Shown: in pieces, positions 9,201-17,343 of the stretch
Layout: every line of letters starts with the position of its first letter
Numbering within the stretch: position 1 is the first letter of the stretch
Assembly (NCBI RefSeq): GCF_007992435.1
Contig: NZ_BKAG01000030.1
Location: forward strand, 1-64,000
Direction: 5' to 3'
Length of the DNA: 64,000 nucleotides
Source of the DNA: Prosthecobacter gellanilyticus
Lineage (GTDB): Bacteria; Verrucomicrobiota; Verrucomicrobiia; Verrucomicrobiales; Verrucomicrobiaceae
The notes under the pieces: model-generated
Told to the model about the DNA's origin: nothing
The model's database searches: none
What the model saw: only the letters and a program-made list of their open reading frames with translations
Translations under genes and position numbers: made by a program

Positions 9201-11003
9201 ACAGATAAGCAGCTTACCACCGAAGGTGGACAAACCGGAGCATGCACCGGAAGGAGGATCTGGGACGTCAAGGTTCACCCATTGAGAGCCTGTGTATTTT
9301 AGCACTCCAAAAGCCCCATTTCCCTGAAGACCGGAGACCGAGGCATGAAGCGCTCCGCCATACATGCATAGAGCGTTAACTTCAGCGCCGGCGAAAGTGC
9401 CCTTCAATCCGATGTCCACCCATGCGCTGCCGTTCCAACGAGCCACTTTGTTACGCTCAAAGTTGGCAAATGCCCCCCCTACATAAAGGTCGGAACCGCT
9501 AACAAGCATGGTGTTAACGGTCTCAAAGAGGCCGTCACTCATGGCTGACCACGCTGTGCCATTCCACCGCGCAATGTTCCAGCAGAGCACGCCTCCTGCA
9601 CGAATGAAGTTTCCACCTGCATAGAGATTGTTTCCCACCATCGCCAAAGCCCTGACAGTCGAAGGGGCAGTCAGGCCCAGTGGACTTCCTCTCATACCAG
9701 TGCCCAGCGCTGACCATGTTCGCGTAGCTTTGCTCCAGCAGGCAATTCGATTCGCCACGACGCCACCCGCTACCGTGAAGTCCCCACCGACATAGATTTT
9801 GTTCCCCGCATCCAGCACAGCTCGCACCCTTCCACCGACGCCACCACCGGAGCCAGCACTGACGACAGGAGACCACTGCGTTCCATTCCAGCGAGCGATC
9901 CGAACCGCCGGAACGCCTCCAGCTTGCATGAACTCGCCAGCCGCATAGATCTGTCCACCACTAGCCAGGAGCGAATGCACGGTGCCTTGAACACCCGCTC
10001 CTGGCTCTGCCCAGGAAGTGCCATTAAATTTTGCTAGCGACACCAAATGCACTGGTGCGGGTTCCGTGTAATCCGGTCGGTTCGTAGCATCTCCACCAGT
10101 ATATACATCATTACCTGATACCAGAATGCAGCGAATGCCAGGCCGGCGTGTTGTGCCCACATCGCTGAAGGCGGTTCCGTTCCACCGCTTTAACCCACCA
10201 GTGGCGTGGCCAATCAGCAATTCCGTGCCCTGAACAGCCAGGGCGCTCACCTCTTGCAGGTACAAAGTAATTGTCACCTCCGTCCATGCATTCCCAGTCC
10301 ACTTTGCCAAGCTGACCTGTTCGGTGCCATTTGGGAGGTAGAAACTGCCTCCGAGATAAACGCCTGACGGCGTCGAAGCAAATGAGTTCACCCGGCTCGG
10401 CAGAATCCCTGAAGGAAGCCCAGTGCCCACCGCAGACCACTCAGAACCGTTCCACACAGCGGCACCGTTTGTGCCAGCCAGATTAGCAATCCTGGAGAAC
10501 TCCCCACCGACATATAATTTTCCGTCCGCCACGAACAGGGATTTCACCCTGCCAGCCGGGATGTCTGCAACTACGCTCTTCCAACTTGTCCCATCCCATC
10601 GCGCCAGATTCAGAGTTCTCGGAACCTCGCCAGCGCTTAGGAACCTTCCGCCGACCCACAATTCGCCGTTGTAGATCGCGAGACAATACACGGATTGCCA
10701 GAAGATGTCGTCCTTGTTCAGATTGAAGCCAAGCTGAACGCCTTCACCTAACGACGTGACCTGGCCCGTGGTCTTGTCAATCCGCGCTACGTGGTTGGCC
10801 AGCACCTCACCAACTGCGGTAAAGTCTCCGCCGATGTAGATCGCGTTCACATCCTCCACCATCGCCCGTATGGTTCCGTTTGCCCCCGGAAGGACAAAGT
10901 TGGCTGACCAGTCTGCCGCGCTTGCCTGATGAGCTAGATTTCCTGAAAGAAGGAAGAGAGCCAGGAAACAAAACAGCCTCTCGAGCCTATGTCTGTTCGT
11001 CAT
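6255..11003 (-). CDS. Giant secreted multi-module protein with propeller-like repeats
   Basis: A 1582-residue exported protein. Residues 1-29 are a signal peptide (basic start, FCFLALFLLSGNLA core, cut near ASAAD). Residues ~30-715 hold many copies of a ~50-residue repeat of the form 'VARWNGTAWSAVGTG...VNSLLVSGSDLYVGGAFT', which suggests one or more beta-propellers like those in kelch/delta-60 type proteins. Then come a choice-of-anchor D-like Ig domain (~735-835), a fibronectin III-like domain (~845-930), a cadherin-like stretch with DNDIDPDGDQL (~966), a BACON-like domain (~1035-1115) and a He_PIG-type Ig fold (LPPGLTLNGGTGKLSGRP, ~1150). A ~370-residue C-terminal region starting GSYQGLISG has no family I can name. 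It stands alone, with no operon partner. A surface or outer-membrane role is likely. The ligand is unknown. Confidence 0.85.
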   Translation of the reverse strand: MTNRHRLERLFCFLALFLLSGNLAHQASAADWSANFVLPGANGTIRAMVEDVNAIYIGGDFTAVGEVLANHVARIDKTTGQVTSLGEGVQLGFNLNKDDIFWQSVYCLAIYNGELWVGGRFLSAGEVPRTLNLARWDGTSWKSVVADIPAGRVKSLFVADGKLYVGGEFSRIANLAGTNGAAVWNGSEWSAVGTGLPSGILPSRVNSFASTPSGVYLGGSFYLPNGTEQVSLAKWTGNAWTEVTITLYLQEVSALAVQGTELLIGHATGGLKRWNGTAFSDVGTTRRPGIRCILVSGNDVYTGGDATNRPDYTEPAPVHLVSLAKFNGTSWAEPGAGVQGTVHSLLASGGQIYAAGEFMQAGGVPAVRIARWNGTQWSPVVSAGSGGGVGGRVRAVLDAGNKIYVGGDFTVAGGVVANRIACWSKATRTWSALGTGMRGSPLGLTAPSTVRALAMVGNNLYAGGNFIRAGGVLCWNIARWNGTAWSAMSDGLFETVNTMLVSGSDLYVGGAFANFERNKVARWNGSAWVDIGLKGTFAGAEVNALCMYGGALHASVSGLQGNGAFGVLKYTGSQWVNLDVPDPPSGACSGLSTFGGKLLICVNRSGILEWDGTSLHSPPWRFGLSIGNYSPFSKVSLAVVNGHLYAGGADFDGQDQYVEGNYLYSRAALARLDGDQWVELLPDTTHGSVDALTVGSNGSDLYVGGAFTDLGGKLSHNLGIYSVGVGEPEIELKSTTQTEVISGDTWNFGTVFTKGSVSATFTLKNSGADVLYGENLYIEGSSDSSFYIRTQPGFPIWSGGSATLVLGFTPTTVGTKTAFLKIRTNDSDESEFQLNLTGEAVMMTPPTVKTAAPSGVSHDAATLHGFVNAKNSQREVFFDYGMTTSYGLSAAASPATLAGNDDAAVSVILTGLQPHTKYNFRVRATGALGAASGTNLAFTTLNRAPVATVDALAVVPGCTVSLPLMDNDIDPDGDQLSLAVTGVLSPVTAGKLTKAGNLLTFAAAPTFSGQASFSYSVKDAFNGTSLPVTVTLTPSTCSIDPSTRALNSAGWVYPVTVTASGAWSVGKSTTWISASPTSGYGGGTVLVTVLPNAGKSPRSTAIQIGGQNHSITQAGVQQPSLTLPPVVPPAIVGGYYSLDIPTVNLPVTYAAKNLPPGLTLNGGTGKLSGRPTKDGKFGITLNASNAAGKAAETLAFDIRVTELPQEVVGSYQGLISGNTAINGQRGSRLELTTTPLGAFSGKIITGTASVTLKGMLDIDPENALHPQLNLVLPPKGGPSLSLRVELNGESNTLGGELRTSSESPVLAGVTGWRNGWSKTTKATAYKTLHNFVLEQPDSDPTLPQGCGYGSILAANETTGAVAVSGRTADGSNFTTSAFVGPQGQVLLYQSLFGGKGSLSGVLNITAGLTPAANTLTGAASWFKPVPPVSPPSKDLVYKEGFGPLDLTVEGSAYRPVSAGHVVLELANGSSNNAELILDRAPEVDLMLDLRLYNPGTALVNKAVVPATVNKVNVSTLNLTTGAFAGDFTLPGVTTAQNRTAIFQGVIVKRPAGIAGLGYFLIPESSTGTAPKNSGRVMLKPLP

Positions 11004-11284
11004 ACGAAGATGTCAAAGTTTCCGGGGTTTGAAAAAAAAACAGTTTGTCACTACACGACGAAGAATATTAAAACTGAGACGGTGAGTGACGAGTCTAAAT
11101 TCAACAGGATTGTCATCTCCCACAACCTACAACTTTTGCCTGAAGCTGAAAAAGCTGTCGTCTGCCGCGAAACCCTTCTCAAACATTCTTGAGGATAGCC
11201 GCATTCTATGGATAAAGGCTGACATCCAGGCCTAGGCGTGACCATTGGCCCTGATCGCTGAGAGTGTGATATGATGGGTACAAC

Positions 11285-11737
11285 ATGCTCAGCGTCATAT
11301 CATGGATAGGGAATCACTTTTTTGATCTGCTATCGGCGGTAGGTATTGTCTCGGGGCTGGTTTTCACGGCTGTAAGCTATCGCGAAGACACTAAATCAAG
11401 GCGGCTCTCGAATCTGGTCACCTTGACAAAGCAGCATCGTGAAATCTGGGAGGAAACCCAAACAAACCAGAAGCTGGACAGAGTTCGAGACCCGCTGGCA
11501 GACCTCTATACAAAGCCTGTCACTTCTGAGGAGAGCCAGTTCGTCATGCTCCTTATGTTTCATCTCCACTGCTGGTATCGAGCGATACAGGAGGGAGAAG
11601 TCAAAGTTCTGGAAGGACTGGAAATGGACATTCGGAGCTTCCTGGGAAAGCCGATCCCAAAATTTGTTTGGGAACAACGAAAGGCCTACTTTGACCCAGA
11701 CTTCCGCACATTTGTGGATCGAGTGATCTCCTCGTAA
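11285..11737 (+). CDS. Membrane-anchored protein of unknown function
   Basis: A 150-residue protein with one N-terminal membrane segment (about residues 15-32, DLLSAVGIVSGLVFTAVSY). A cytoplasmic alpha-helical domain follows with many charged residues and the aromatic run HLHCWYRAIQEGEV. Similar short proteins (one membrane helix, then 'RR...L...TKQHREIWE') are found scattered in bacteria without assigned function. A TATGAT box lies 10 bases before the ATG, so transcription may start very near the start codon. The 281 bases upstream (11004-11284) show no other gene. Coding confidence is good; function is unknown. Confidence 0.65.
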   Translation: MLSVISWIGNHFFDLLSAVGIVSGLVFTAVSYREDTKSRRLSNLVTLTKQHREIWEETQTNQKLDRVRDPLADLYTKPVTSEESQFVMLLMFHLHCWYRAIQEGEVKVLEGLEMDIRSFLGKPIPKFVWEQRKAYFDPDFRTFVDRVISS

Positions 11738-11916
11738 AGATACAGTTACGAATCAGCCTTGGCAGAGGTATGCCATCAAAAAATGGCCAGTGAGCGCGCC
11801 GTACAAGCAGGCGAGAAAGAGGGGCGCTGATTGAGTTCCTGGGGCCGGCATAGTGTCTCAAAAGGTATGCATGATTTCATGCGGAAGACGAATCAGAACC
11901 CTCAATTCTAACCACT

Positions 11917-12219
11917 ATGAAAAGGCTCTTTACCCTCCTGGCTATCCTGGCCAGCTTCGCGGTCTCCGCTCCTGTCTCGTTGCAGGCGCGTGATCACCAC
12001 CATTCCTTCCGGCACGGTCACAGTTCCGGCCATGTTTACCGCCACGGCGGGCATCATGGTTCACATCATAGACCGAGTTATCGCAGTGTGAGCCGACATG
12101 GGCATCACCGTTACTATGCCCCTGTTCGTCGCCACAGCCATCACCGCCACCACGGGCATCATCACAACAACCGCGGTTACATCAATCTCCCTGGATTGCT
12201 TTACAATTTCGTTCGTTAA
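11917..12219 (+). CDS. Histidine-rich secreted protein, probable metal binder
   Basis: A 100-residue protein with a clear signal peptide (MKRLFTLLAILASFAVSAP, cut near LQARD). The mature ~76 residues contain 22 histidines, many in HH or HHH clusters mixed with R, G and S (for example RHSHHRHHGHHHNNRG). Such proteins bind Zn, Ni, Co or Cu ions in the periplasm or outside the cell. It is convergent with the metal-efflux operon to its right, which supports a role as a metal sponge or sensor accessory. It has no recognisable fold. Low-complexity genes can be misannotated, but the signal peptide and position support it. Confidence 0.75.
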   Translation: MKRLFTLLAILASFAVSAPVSLQARDHHHSFRHGHSSGHVYRHGGHHGSHHRPSYRSVSRHGHHRYYAPVRRHSHHRHHGHHHNNRGYINLPGLLYNFVR

Positions 12220-12229
12220 TGAAATGGCT

Positions 12230-12287
12230 GGAGAAGATGCGTGAGGGCAAGGCTGACAAGACTCAATGCCCGCCCTCACTCTTCTCC
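12230..12287. terminator. Imperfect hairpin between convergent genes
   Basis: GTGAGGGC at 12241-12248 pairs with GCCCTCAC at 12272-12279, and the stem continues outwards through GGAGAAG/CTTCTCC with a small bulge. The right arm lies in the last codons of the leftward gene ending at 12263. There is no T-run. It could be a bidirectional stop between the His-rich gene and the metal operon. Confidence 0.35.
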
Positions 12288-12649
12288 ATCACTTCGATAA
12301 ACCTGGCTCCGTCTTCGGGAGACATGATGTCACCAATTTCTTGATGATGGCGATGTATTTCGTCTTTGGTGCGGGTTGGGGTAGAAGACAAGAGGCTACC
12401 ACTGCTGTGAAAGTCGAGTTCAAGTTTTTTGATGCGCTCAACTTGCTCGGCGTTGAGATGATAGATAGTCCTCCACTCTTCGACTGTCTTGGAAATGGCC
12501 CGAGCGTGTTGACGGATGGACGAGAAGTGTAAGATGATAGCCGGGACTGCCAGGAGCAGGATAGGCACTCCAATTACCATGCACTTGTCCCGGAAGGACA
12601 GTTTGGCAGGGGCAGCAACGGCTCTCCTCTTGCGAGTCAGCTTACTCAT
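12263..12649 (-). CDS. Membrane-anchored periplasmic protein resembling CnrX/ZraP-type metal sensors
   Basis: A 128-residue protein starting MSKLTRKRRAV, whose ATG overlaps the stop of the P-type ATPase gene (TGATG). A basic N-terminus is followed by one membrane helix (MVIGVPILLLAVPAIILHF, about residues 24-42). A helical periplasmic domain follows with LNAEQVERIKKLELDFH, HRHHQEIGDIMSPEDGARFIEVM and a terminal HIS. The 'SPE...ARF...M' pattern is typical of CnrX/ZraP-like heavy-metal sensing proteins that dimerise as helical hairpins. Translational coupling to the ATPase suggests it senses or buffers the exported metal. No sigma factor or anti-sigma partner (CnrH/CnrY-like) is present, so signalling through that route is doubtful. 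Confidence 0.65.
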   Translation of the reverse strand: MSKLTRKRRAVAAPAKLSFRDKCMVIGVPILLLAVPAIILHFSSIRQHARAISKTVEEWRTIYHLNAEQVERIKKLELDFHSSGSLLSSTPTRTKDEIHRHHQEIGDIMSPEDGARFIEVMEKSEGGH

Positions 12650-14604
12650 CAAGCACTCGGATTGAGGTTTGTCTTGCCGCCGAGGAGCCGCAGCGCATTC
12701 ATGATGACAAGGAGCGTGGCTCCAGTGTCCGCAAGGATGGCGAGCCACAGGCTGGTATGTCCGGTGAAGGCGAGGACGAGGAAGATGGTCTTCACAACGA
12801 GGGCGAAGCCGACATTAAACTGAATGATTTTCAGTGTGCGTCGGCCTAACGAGATGGCCTCAGCGACCCTCGTGAGATCATCCTTCATCAGAGCCATGTC
12901 GGCGGTCTCAATGGCAGTGTCACTACCGATAGCTCCCATCGCGATGCCAACGCTGGCGAGAGCGAGCGCGGGCGCGTCATTCACGCCGTCGCCGATCATG
13001 CCGACGTAATGATGCTCGGCCATGAGACGTTTGATGTGCTCGATCTTTTGCTCTGGCATGAGGTCGCCGTAGGCTTCATCGATTCCCGCTTGTCTGGCGA
13101 TGGCGTCGGCGGTGCGTTGATTGTCGCCGCTCAACATGACGACTTTTTCAATGCCGGCATCGTGAAGGAGAGTGAGCGCATTGGATACCTCGGGTCTCAT
13201 GGTGTCGCCGATGCTCAGAATGCCGAGAATCTTGCCTGCGCAGTTTCCATGCGAGGTATGTCCGAGAATTGCCAGGGACTGGCCTTTGCCCTCAATCTCG
13301 GAAAGCTTTGCTTCGATCTCTGGCCTGCACAGCCCCAGTTCGTGTGCCATCTTATGATTGCCAATGAAGTGCGGATGACCATCAATCACCGCAGTTGCGC
13401 CGCGGCCGGTGACGGACTGATACTGCGAAGACTCACTCCAGGAAATCTTCTTGGCTTGGGCGGCAGCCACGACGGCCTTGGCGAGCGGATGTTCAGAATG
13501 TGCGTCGATGGCGGCAGCCAGGCGCATGATTTCTTCCTCACTGATGTCGCCGACTGGAATGACGCCGGTCACCTGGGGTTTGCCTTGGGTGATGGTGCCG
13601 GTCTTGTCTACAGCAAGGGCACGAAGTTTGCCAACAGCCTCCAAATGCACGCCGCCTTTGATGAGCACGCCTCGCCGTGCCAGAGCTGTGAGGCCTGAGA
13701 CTATTGAGACGGGAGTTGCGATGACGAGCGCGCAAGGACAGGCAATGACAAGCAGGACGAGAGCACGATAGGCCCATTCCGGCCACGCTCCTCCCATGAG
13801 CAGAGGTGGCACCAGGGCGACCAAGAGCGCGACAACAAAGACGGCGGGAGTGTAGATGGCTGCAAACTTATCCACGAACCGTTGCGTAGGTGCCTTTTGC
13901 TCTTCTGCTTCCTCGACCAGCTTTATGATGCGGGCGAGAGTGGAGTCGCTTGCCCGCTTCGTCACTCGAACGGTCAGCGAACCTTCGCCATTGATGGTGC
14001 CGGCGAACACTGTGTCACCAGACTTTTTTTCCACCGGGACTGACTCACCAGTGATCGGGGCTTGGTTGACGGCAGACTCACCCGTGACGACCACGCCATC
14101 CAGCGGGACACTGCTGCCACTGCGCACAATGATCTCTGCGTCCACAGCGACTTCGGCAACTGGCACCTCTTTGGAGGCACCATCGGCCCCGCGTAGCAAG
14201 GCCGTTTGTGGCGCGAGCTTCAGCAATGCGGCTATAGCACGTCTCGCCCTGCCCACGCTCCAGGATTCCAACAACTCCGACAGTGCAAAGAGAAAGACTA
14301 CGGCAGCAGCTTCATTGCCTTCGCCAACAATCCATGCTCCGGTAACGGCCACAGTCATGAGCACGTTCATGTCGAGCCTCTTTGACTTGGCCGCGCTCCA
14401 GGCAGCTGGAAACACCAATAGCCCGCCCGCGAGAGTCGAGAGAGCAAAACAGACATTCCTGGAGATCTCATTGCCAAGAAGCATTCCAAGTCCCAGCAAC
14501 ACTCCGGATGCGACAACCAAGGCGTTGCGTGGAAATGGAGTATTATCATGGCCGTGCTCGCAGGAGCCGGACTCCTTGTTGTGATCGTGTTCTTTATCGT
14601 TCAT
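12649..14604 (-). CDS. P1B-type heavy-metal-translocating ATPase (Zn/Cd/Pb type)
   Basis: A 651-residue metal-exporting ATPase. The start is the ATG of MNDKEHDHNKESG, chosen because the upstream extension is non-conserved. The N-terminus has no CXXC metal-binding domain, only a short His/Asp-rich tail (KEHDHN...CEHGHDN). Hallmarks in order: phosphatase loop ITGESVPVEK, transmembrane CPC (IACPCALVIATP, ~287-289), phosphorylation site DKTGTITQGKP (~D332), the HP motif SEHPLAKA (~371), and GDGVNDAPALA (~541). CPC with this spacing and a lysine in the last membrane helix region (FALVVKTIFLVLA) points to ZntA/CadA-type export of Zn2+, Cd2+ or Pb2+. It is near the end of the metal operon and coupled to the CnrX-like gene. 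A decayed paralogue lies directly upstream. Confidence 0.9.
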   Translation of the reverse strand: MNDKEHDHNKESGSCEHGHDNTPFPRNALVVASGVLLGLGMLLGNEISRNVCFALSTLAGGLLVFPAAWSAAKSKRLDMNVLMTVAVTGAWIVGEGNEAAAVVFLFALSELLESWSVGRARRAIAALLKLAPQTALLRGADGASKEVPVAEVAVDAEIIVRSGSSVPLDGVVVTGESAVNQAPITGESVPVEKKSGDTVFAGTINGEGSLTVRVTKRASDSTLARIIKLVEEAEEQKAPTQRFVDKFAAIYTPAVFVVALLVALVPPLLMGGAWPEWAYRALVLLVIACPCALVIATPVSIVSGLTALARRGVLIKGGVHLEAVGKLRALAVDKTGTITQGKPQVTGVIPVGDISEEEIMRLAAAIDAHSEHPLAKAVVAAAQAKKISWSESSQYQSVTGRGATAVIDGHPHFIGNHKMAHELGLCRPEIEAKLSEIEGKGQSLAILGHTSHGNCAGKILGILSIGDTMRPEVSNALTLLHDAGIEKVVMLSGDNQRTADAIARQAGIDEAYGDLMPEQKIEHIKRLMAEHHYVGMIGDGVNDAPALALASVGIAMGAIGSDTAIETADMALMKDDLTRVAEAISLGRRTLKIIQFNVGFALVVKTIFLVLAFTGHTSLWLAILADTGATLLVIMNALRLLGGKTNLNPSA

Positions 14605-14739
14605 GCTATTTGTTGTGTTTGTTGTTGGTAGTAATTGAAGTCTCTGGGGGGCAGGATCTCTCCCGATGTTAATGCGGGCGCTACTTGCGACGGAGAGTGC
14701 TCCGATTTTCCCTGCACAGCATAAGTTGAGCGGTGGTCG

Positions 14740-15747
14740 ATGACTTTCCCTGATCTGAGGTTGAGAAGAGGAGGGAGCAAGCCCATGGCCTCGAGATAGA
14801 CTCAGCCTTGCCAAGGGCGCCGCGCCTTATAAGAGCCGCCAGAGGCAAGGCCAGCGAAACGGGCGTCACTACCACAAGAGCGCTTGAGCAGGCGATAACG
14901 AGCATCACTATAGCTTGGTAGGCCGAACGCGACCACTCAACCTCTGTTAGCAGCGGCGGTAAAACTGCTGCCACAATCGCAATGAAAACCGTGACGGGTG
15001 TGTAGATGCTAGCGAAGTGGCGTCCAAAAGTTGATGCGAGGCTTTGTTATCACTATTCTGTCCGACAAGCCGGATAACCCGAGCCAGCGCCGAGTCAGAA
15101 GCCGAGTTCGTGACCTTCACTAACATCAAGCCATTGCCATTGATCGAACCCGCAAAGACGGCATCACCAATCTGCTTCCTAATTGGAATGGGGTCACCGG
15201 TAATCGGTGCCAGATTGACCTCTGAAGATCCTTTCACCACCACGCCGTCCATCGAGATGCACGTGCCGGAGCAGATCCTGATCTCGTTGCCGATGGCAAC
15301 TTCGGTGACTGTAGTCTCCTTGAACTGATTTACACACGTGCGGAGAAACTCCGTGTCTGGTGCCAGCTTCGCAAGAGAGACTATCGCACGTCTAATTCCA
15401 TCTGTGCTGAATGACTCCAAAGAAGTCGATAGTGAAAAAGCTGAGCCAATCATGGCGGCCCAATGTCCTTCGCCAATGATCCACGCGCCGGGCACGGTCA
15501 CTGTCACGAGCACATTCATATCGAAATTCTGTGATGCAGCTGCTCTCCACGCAGTTGGCAGAATTAGCAATGCAGTCACTAAAGTTGACTGAATGAGCCA
15601 CAGACACCTTAGAGACTCATTTCCGGGCAGCATCCCGAGCCCCAGCATTATAGCAGAAACAATCACTAGCCCGTTTTGCTGAGATGAAATGTTGGCATGT
15701 CTGTCCTCGCACTTCGGGGGCATCTGAGAATGCGAGGACAGTTTCAT
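14740..15747 (-). pseudogene. Decayed P1B-type ATPase (truncated, frameshifted, CPC changed to CSS)
   Basis: A degraded copy of the ATPase encoded just downstream. Reading from ATG 15747 (MKLSSHSQM), the first ~240 residues follow the intact protein almost block for block (DMNVLVTVTVPGAWIIGEG, MDGVVVKGSSEVNLAPITG, SDSALARVIRLVGQN). The frame shifts near 14990-15010, and continues in another frame with PPLLTEVEWSRSAYQAIVML and IACSSALVVVTPVS. The ion-selecting CPC has become CSS. A second break follows at about EAMG, and the phosphorylation (DKTGT), ATP-binding and hinge regions are missing altogether. It cannot pump. Its start is 5 bases after the stop of the small membrane gene at 15752, so it was once part of the operon. 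Confidence 0.85.
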
Positions 15748-15751
15748 GGGA

Positions 15752-15973
15752 CTAGTGCTTGGATGGGCGCCAGGCGTAGATTCCGAGGGCAATTGCCAAC
15801 AGGGACGCCGTAATCACTGAGAAGGTGTTGAGCGTCGGCGTGGTTGTGATTCCCAGAACAGTTAACTGAGTGCCTGACACAAGCAGGTAGGCGTGAGTCA
15901 CGGCGTGGAATGCTTCTCCACCGCAAAGAAACTTCGCGATTTCTTTCTTCCAGTTTGTGATAGGCGTTGGCAA
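15752..15973 (-). CDS. Small membrane protein of the metal operon
   Basis: A 73-residue protein starting MPTPITNWKKEIAKFLCGGEAF. Two hydrophobic stretches are visible: AVTHAYLLVSGTQLTVLGI and FSVITASLLAIALGIYAWRP. The motif FLCGGEAFHAVTHAYL, with paired histidines next to a membrane face, is seen in short proteins of metal-efflux loci, but I cannot name the family. It sits five bases before the ATPase pseudogene. It may be an accessory of the original ATPase, so its present use is uncertain. Confidence 0.55.
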   Translation of the reverse strand: MPTPITNWKKEIAKFLCGGEAFHAVTHAYLLVSGTQLTVLGITTTPTLNTFSVITASLLAIALGIYAWRPSKH

Positions 15974-16045
15974 TGGGGGTTTGGGTTGTCTTCGCTTGGC
16001 CTGGTGCCTTTAGGGGATCACTGCTCGAGAGAGTTCTGACTGGCG

Positions 16046-16597
16046 TTAGCCGGATGTCCCAGCCATTCGCTTCTGGATGTCAGGCGAACTGTAGGCTTCG
16101 CCAGCGAGCTTATCGTTTACGAATGCCCGCACGCCCCAGCCATGGTAACGCATGCCGGTTGCTTCAACTACCTTGGCGCGAGCACGCCTTCCAGTTCCGG
16201 TGGACACGGAATGTCTTGGGGCGAAACTGAAGATAAGAGGCTTGGTTTTTACATTAGCCTTCTTGCCCTGGACTAACTCAACAATCTCAGTGCCGCCGCC
16301 ATGTTTGGTCACTTGCTCGGAATCCAGATTGTCGCCATAGAAGGCCCACTCAAGACGCACGGCGGTGGGATTGTCGATACGAGAGGCGGTGGCGGCAATT
16401 TCAAGCCACCGCTTCTGCACCTCCTGTGGATTTCTTGGGCCTTTGGGGTCGTCATGCTCACTTTTGTCACTGACTTGTAATCTGATCACATCATTGGCGA
16501 GGACAGATCCTACGGTGATGAGCAGCAGGCCAATGATGTGGGTGAAAGCCTGGCGTATTCTAATTGTCCGGTGCAGGTATGTGGTTGTGATTTTCAT
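16046..16597 (-). CDS. Secreted protein of unknown function in metal operon
   Basis: A 183-residue protein with an N-terminal export signal (hydrophobic AFTHIIGLLLITVGSVLAN, cut near residue 35). The mature part is basic and includes the stretch PTAVRLEWAFYGDNLDSEQV followed by a glycine-rich turn (KHGGGTEIVEL). It ends with a conserved-looking GWGVRAFVNDKLAGEAYSSP, which reads like a beta-sandwich. Proteins of this pattern appear in Verrucomicrobiota as orphan secreted proteins. No metal-binding motif is obvious. Its place inside the same-strand metal island is the only functional clue. Confidence 0.6.
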   Translation of the reverse strand: MKITTTYLHRTIRIRQAFTHIIGLLLITVGSVLANDVIRLQVSDKSEHDDPKGPRNPQEVQKRWLEIAATASRIDNPTAVRLEWAFYGDNLDSEQVTKHGGGTEIVELVQGKKANVKTKPLIFSFAPRHSVSTGTGRRARAKVVEATGMRYHGWGVRAFVNDKLAGEAYSSPDIQKRMAGTSG

Positions 16598-16619
16598 GGC
16601 GTTTTGAATTTTGGGGTGA

Positions 16620-17339
16620 CTACTGAAGAGCGCGCCATCCCTGGGTCGCCATGTAGGCGGCGAGCACCAGCAGGACAGCGCAAGAGACGAGAGAAATGAT
16701 CAGGCGGATCAATGATGGGTTCTTGAGGTGCGGAGAGGCCTTGGTCACAGCCCATGCTGTTGCGACGCCGAAGCCGGTCATGGCCAGCGCAAGGCCTGCG
16801 CCCAAACCGGTAATGACGGTTGAGCCAAGCCCGAGGCTTCCAGCTTGGGACGATCCTAGCAAGACCCCGACAGTCAGAGGACACGGGGTTATTCCACTCA
16901 TGATCCCGACCAGCGCCATCTGCATGAGCGAGCGCATAGTTCGAGCTTCATCACTCCATGACGGGGAGTCGCCGTCAGACTCGGCAGCCACCTGATTGTC
17001 AACCGGGCGAAGCGTTTGAATGAGGAGCCAGATAGCGACACCGGTTGTAAGGATCGCTGACAAGAACTGACACCATGGAAGCAGTCTGGCTGGCGGCCAA
17101 TGACTGGCTGCATGCGATCCAATGGTGACAAAGATCCACAACATGAGCAGGTGTGAGAGCGCGGCGCACACGCCCAGCACTGCCACACCAGCTTTCCAGT
17201 CCCGCATGTGGCTGGCTTCAGTGCTCAATGCAGTTCGCGCATGTAAAGGTTCCAAACCATGAGCGATACCCAGCACAAATGATGGCACCAAGAACAGCAG
17301 CCGGTTCAAATCCGTGAAATGGTCGGTGATGAAGCGCAT
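16620..17339 (-). CDS. NicO/RcnA-like nickel/cobalt exporter
   Basis: A 239-residue polytopic membrane protein of the nickel/cobalt transporter (NicO) superfamily, which exports Ni2+ or Co2+ (RcnA) or sulfite-type substrates. The first helix region has the signature HGLEPLHA (residues ~27-34), equivalent to HAxEPGH, and a later helix has SGITPCPLTVGVLLG (~148-162), the second NicO signature. About six membrane segments are visible. The cytoplasmic loop of RcnA, usually His-rich, is instead short and acidic (DGDSPSWSDEARTM). The stop of the small membrane gene upstream lies four bases before its start. Family is well supported; ion choice is inferred. Confidence 0.8.
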   Translation of the reverse strand: MRFITDHFTDLNRLLFLVPSFVLGIAHGLEPLHARTALSTEASHMRDWKAGVAVLGVCAALSHLLMLWIFVTIGSHAASHWPPARLLPWCQFLSAILTTGVAIWLLIQTLRPVDNQVAAESDGDSPSWSDEARTMRSLMQMALVGIMSGITPCPLTVGVLLGSSQAGSLGLGSTVITGLGAGLALAMTGFGVATAWAVTKASPHLKNPSLIRLIISLVSCAVLLVLAAYMATQGWRALQ

Positions 17340-17343
17340 GGTG

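Noticed and set aside
11051..11245. 64-residue leftward open frame
   Set aside because: No start signal, motif or context supports it.
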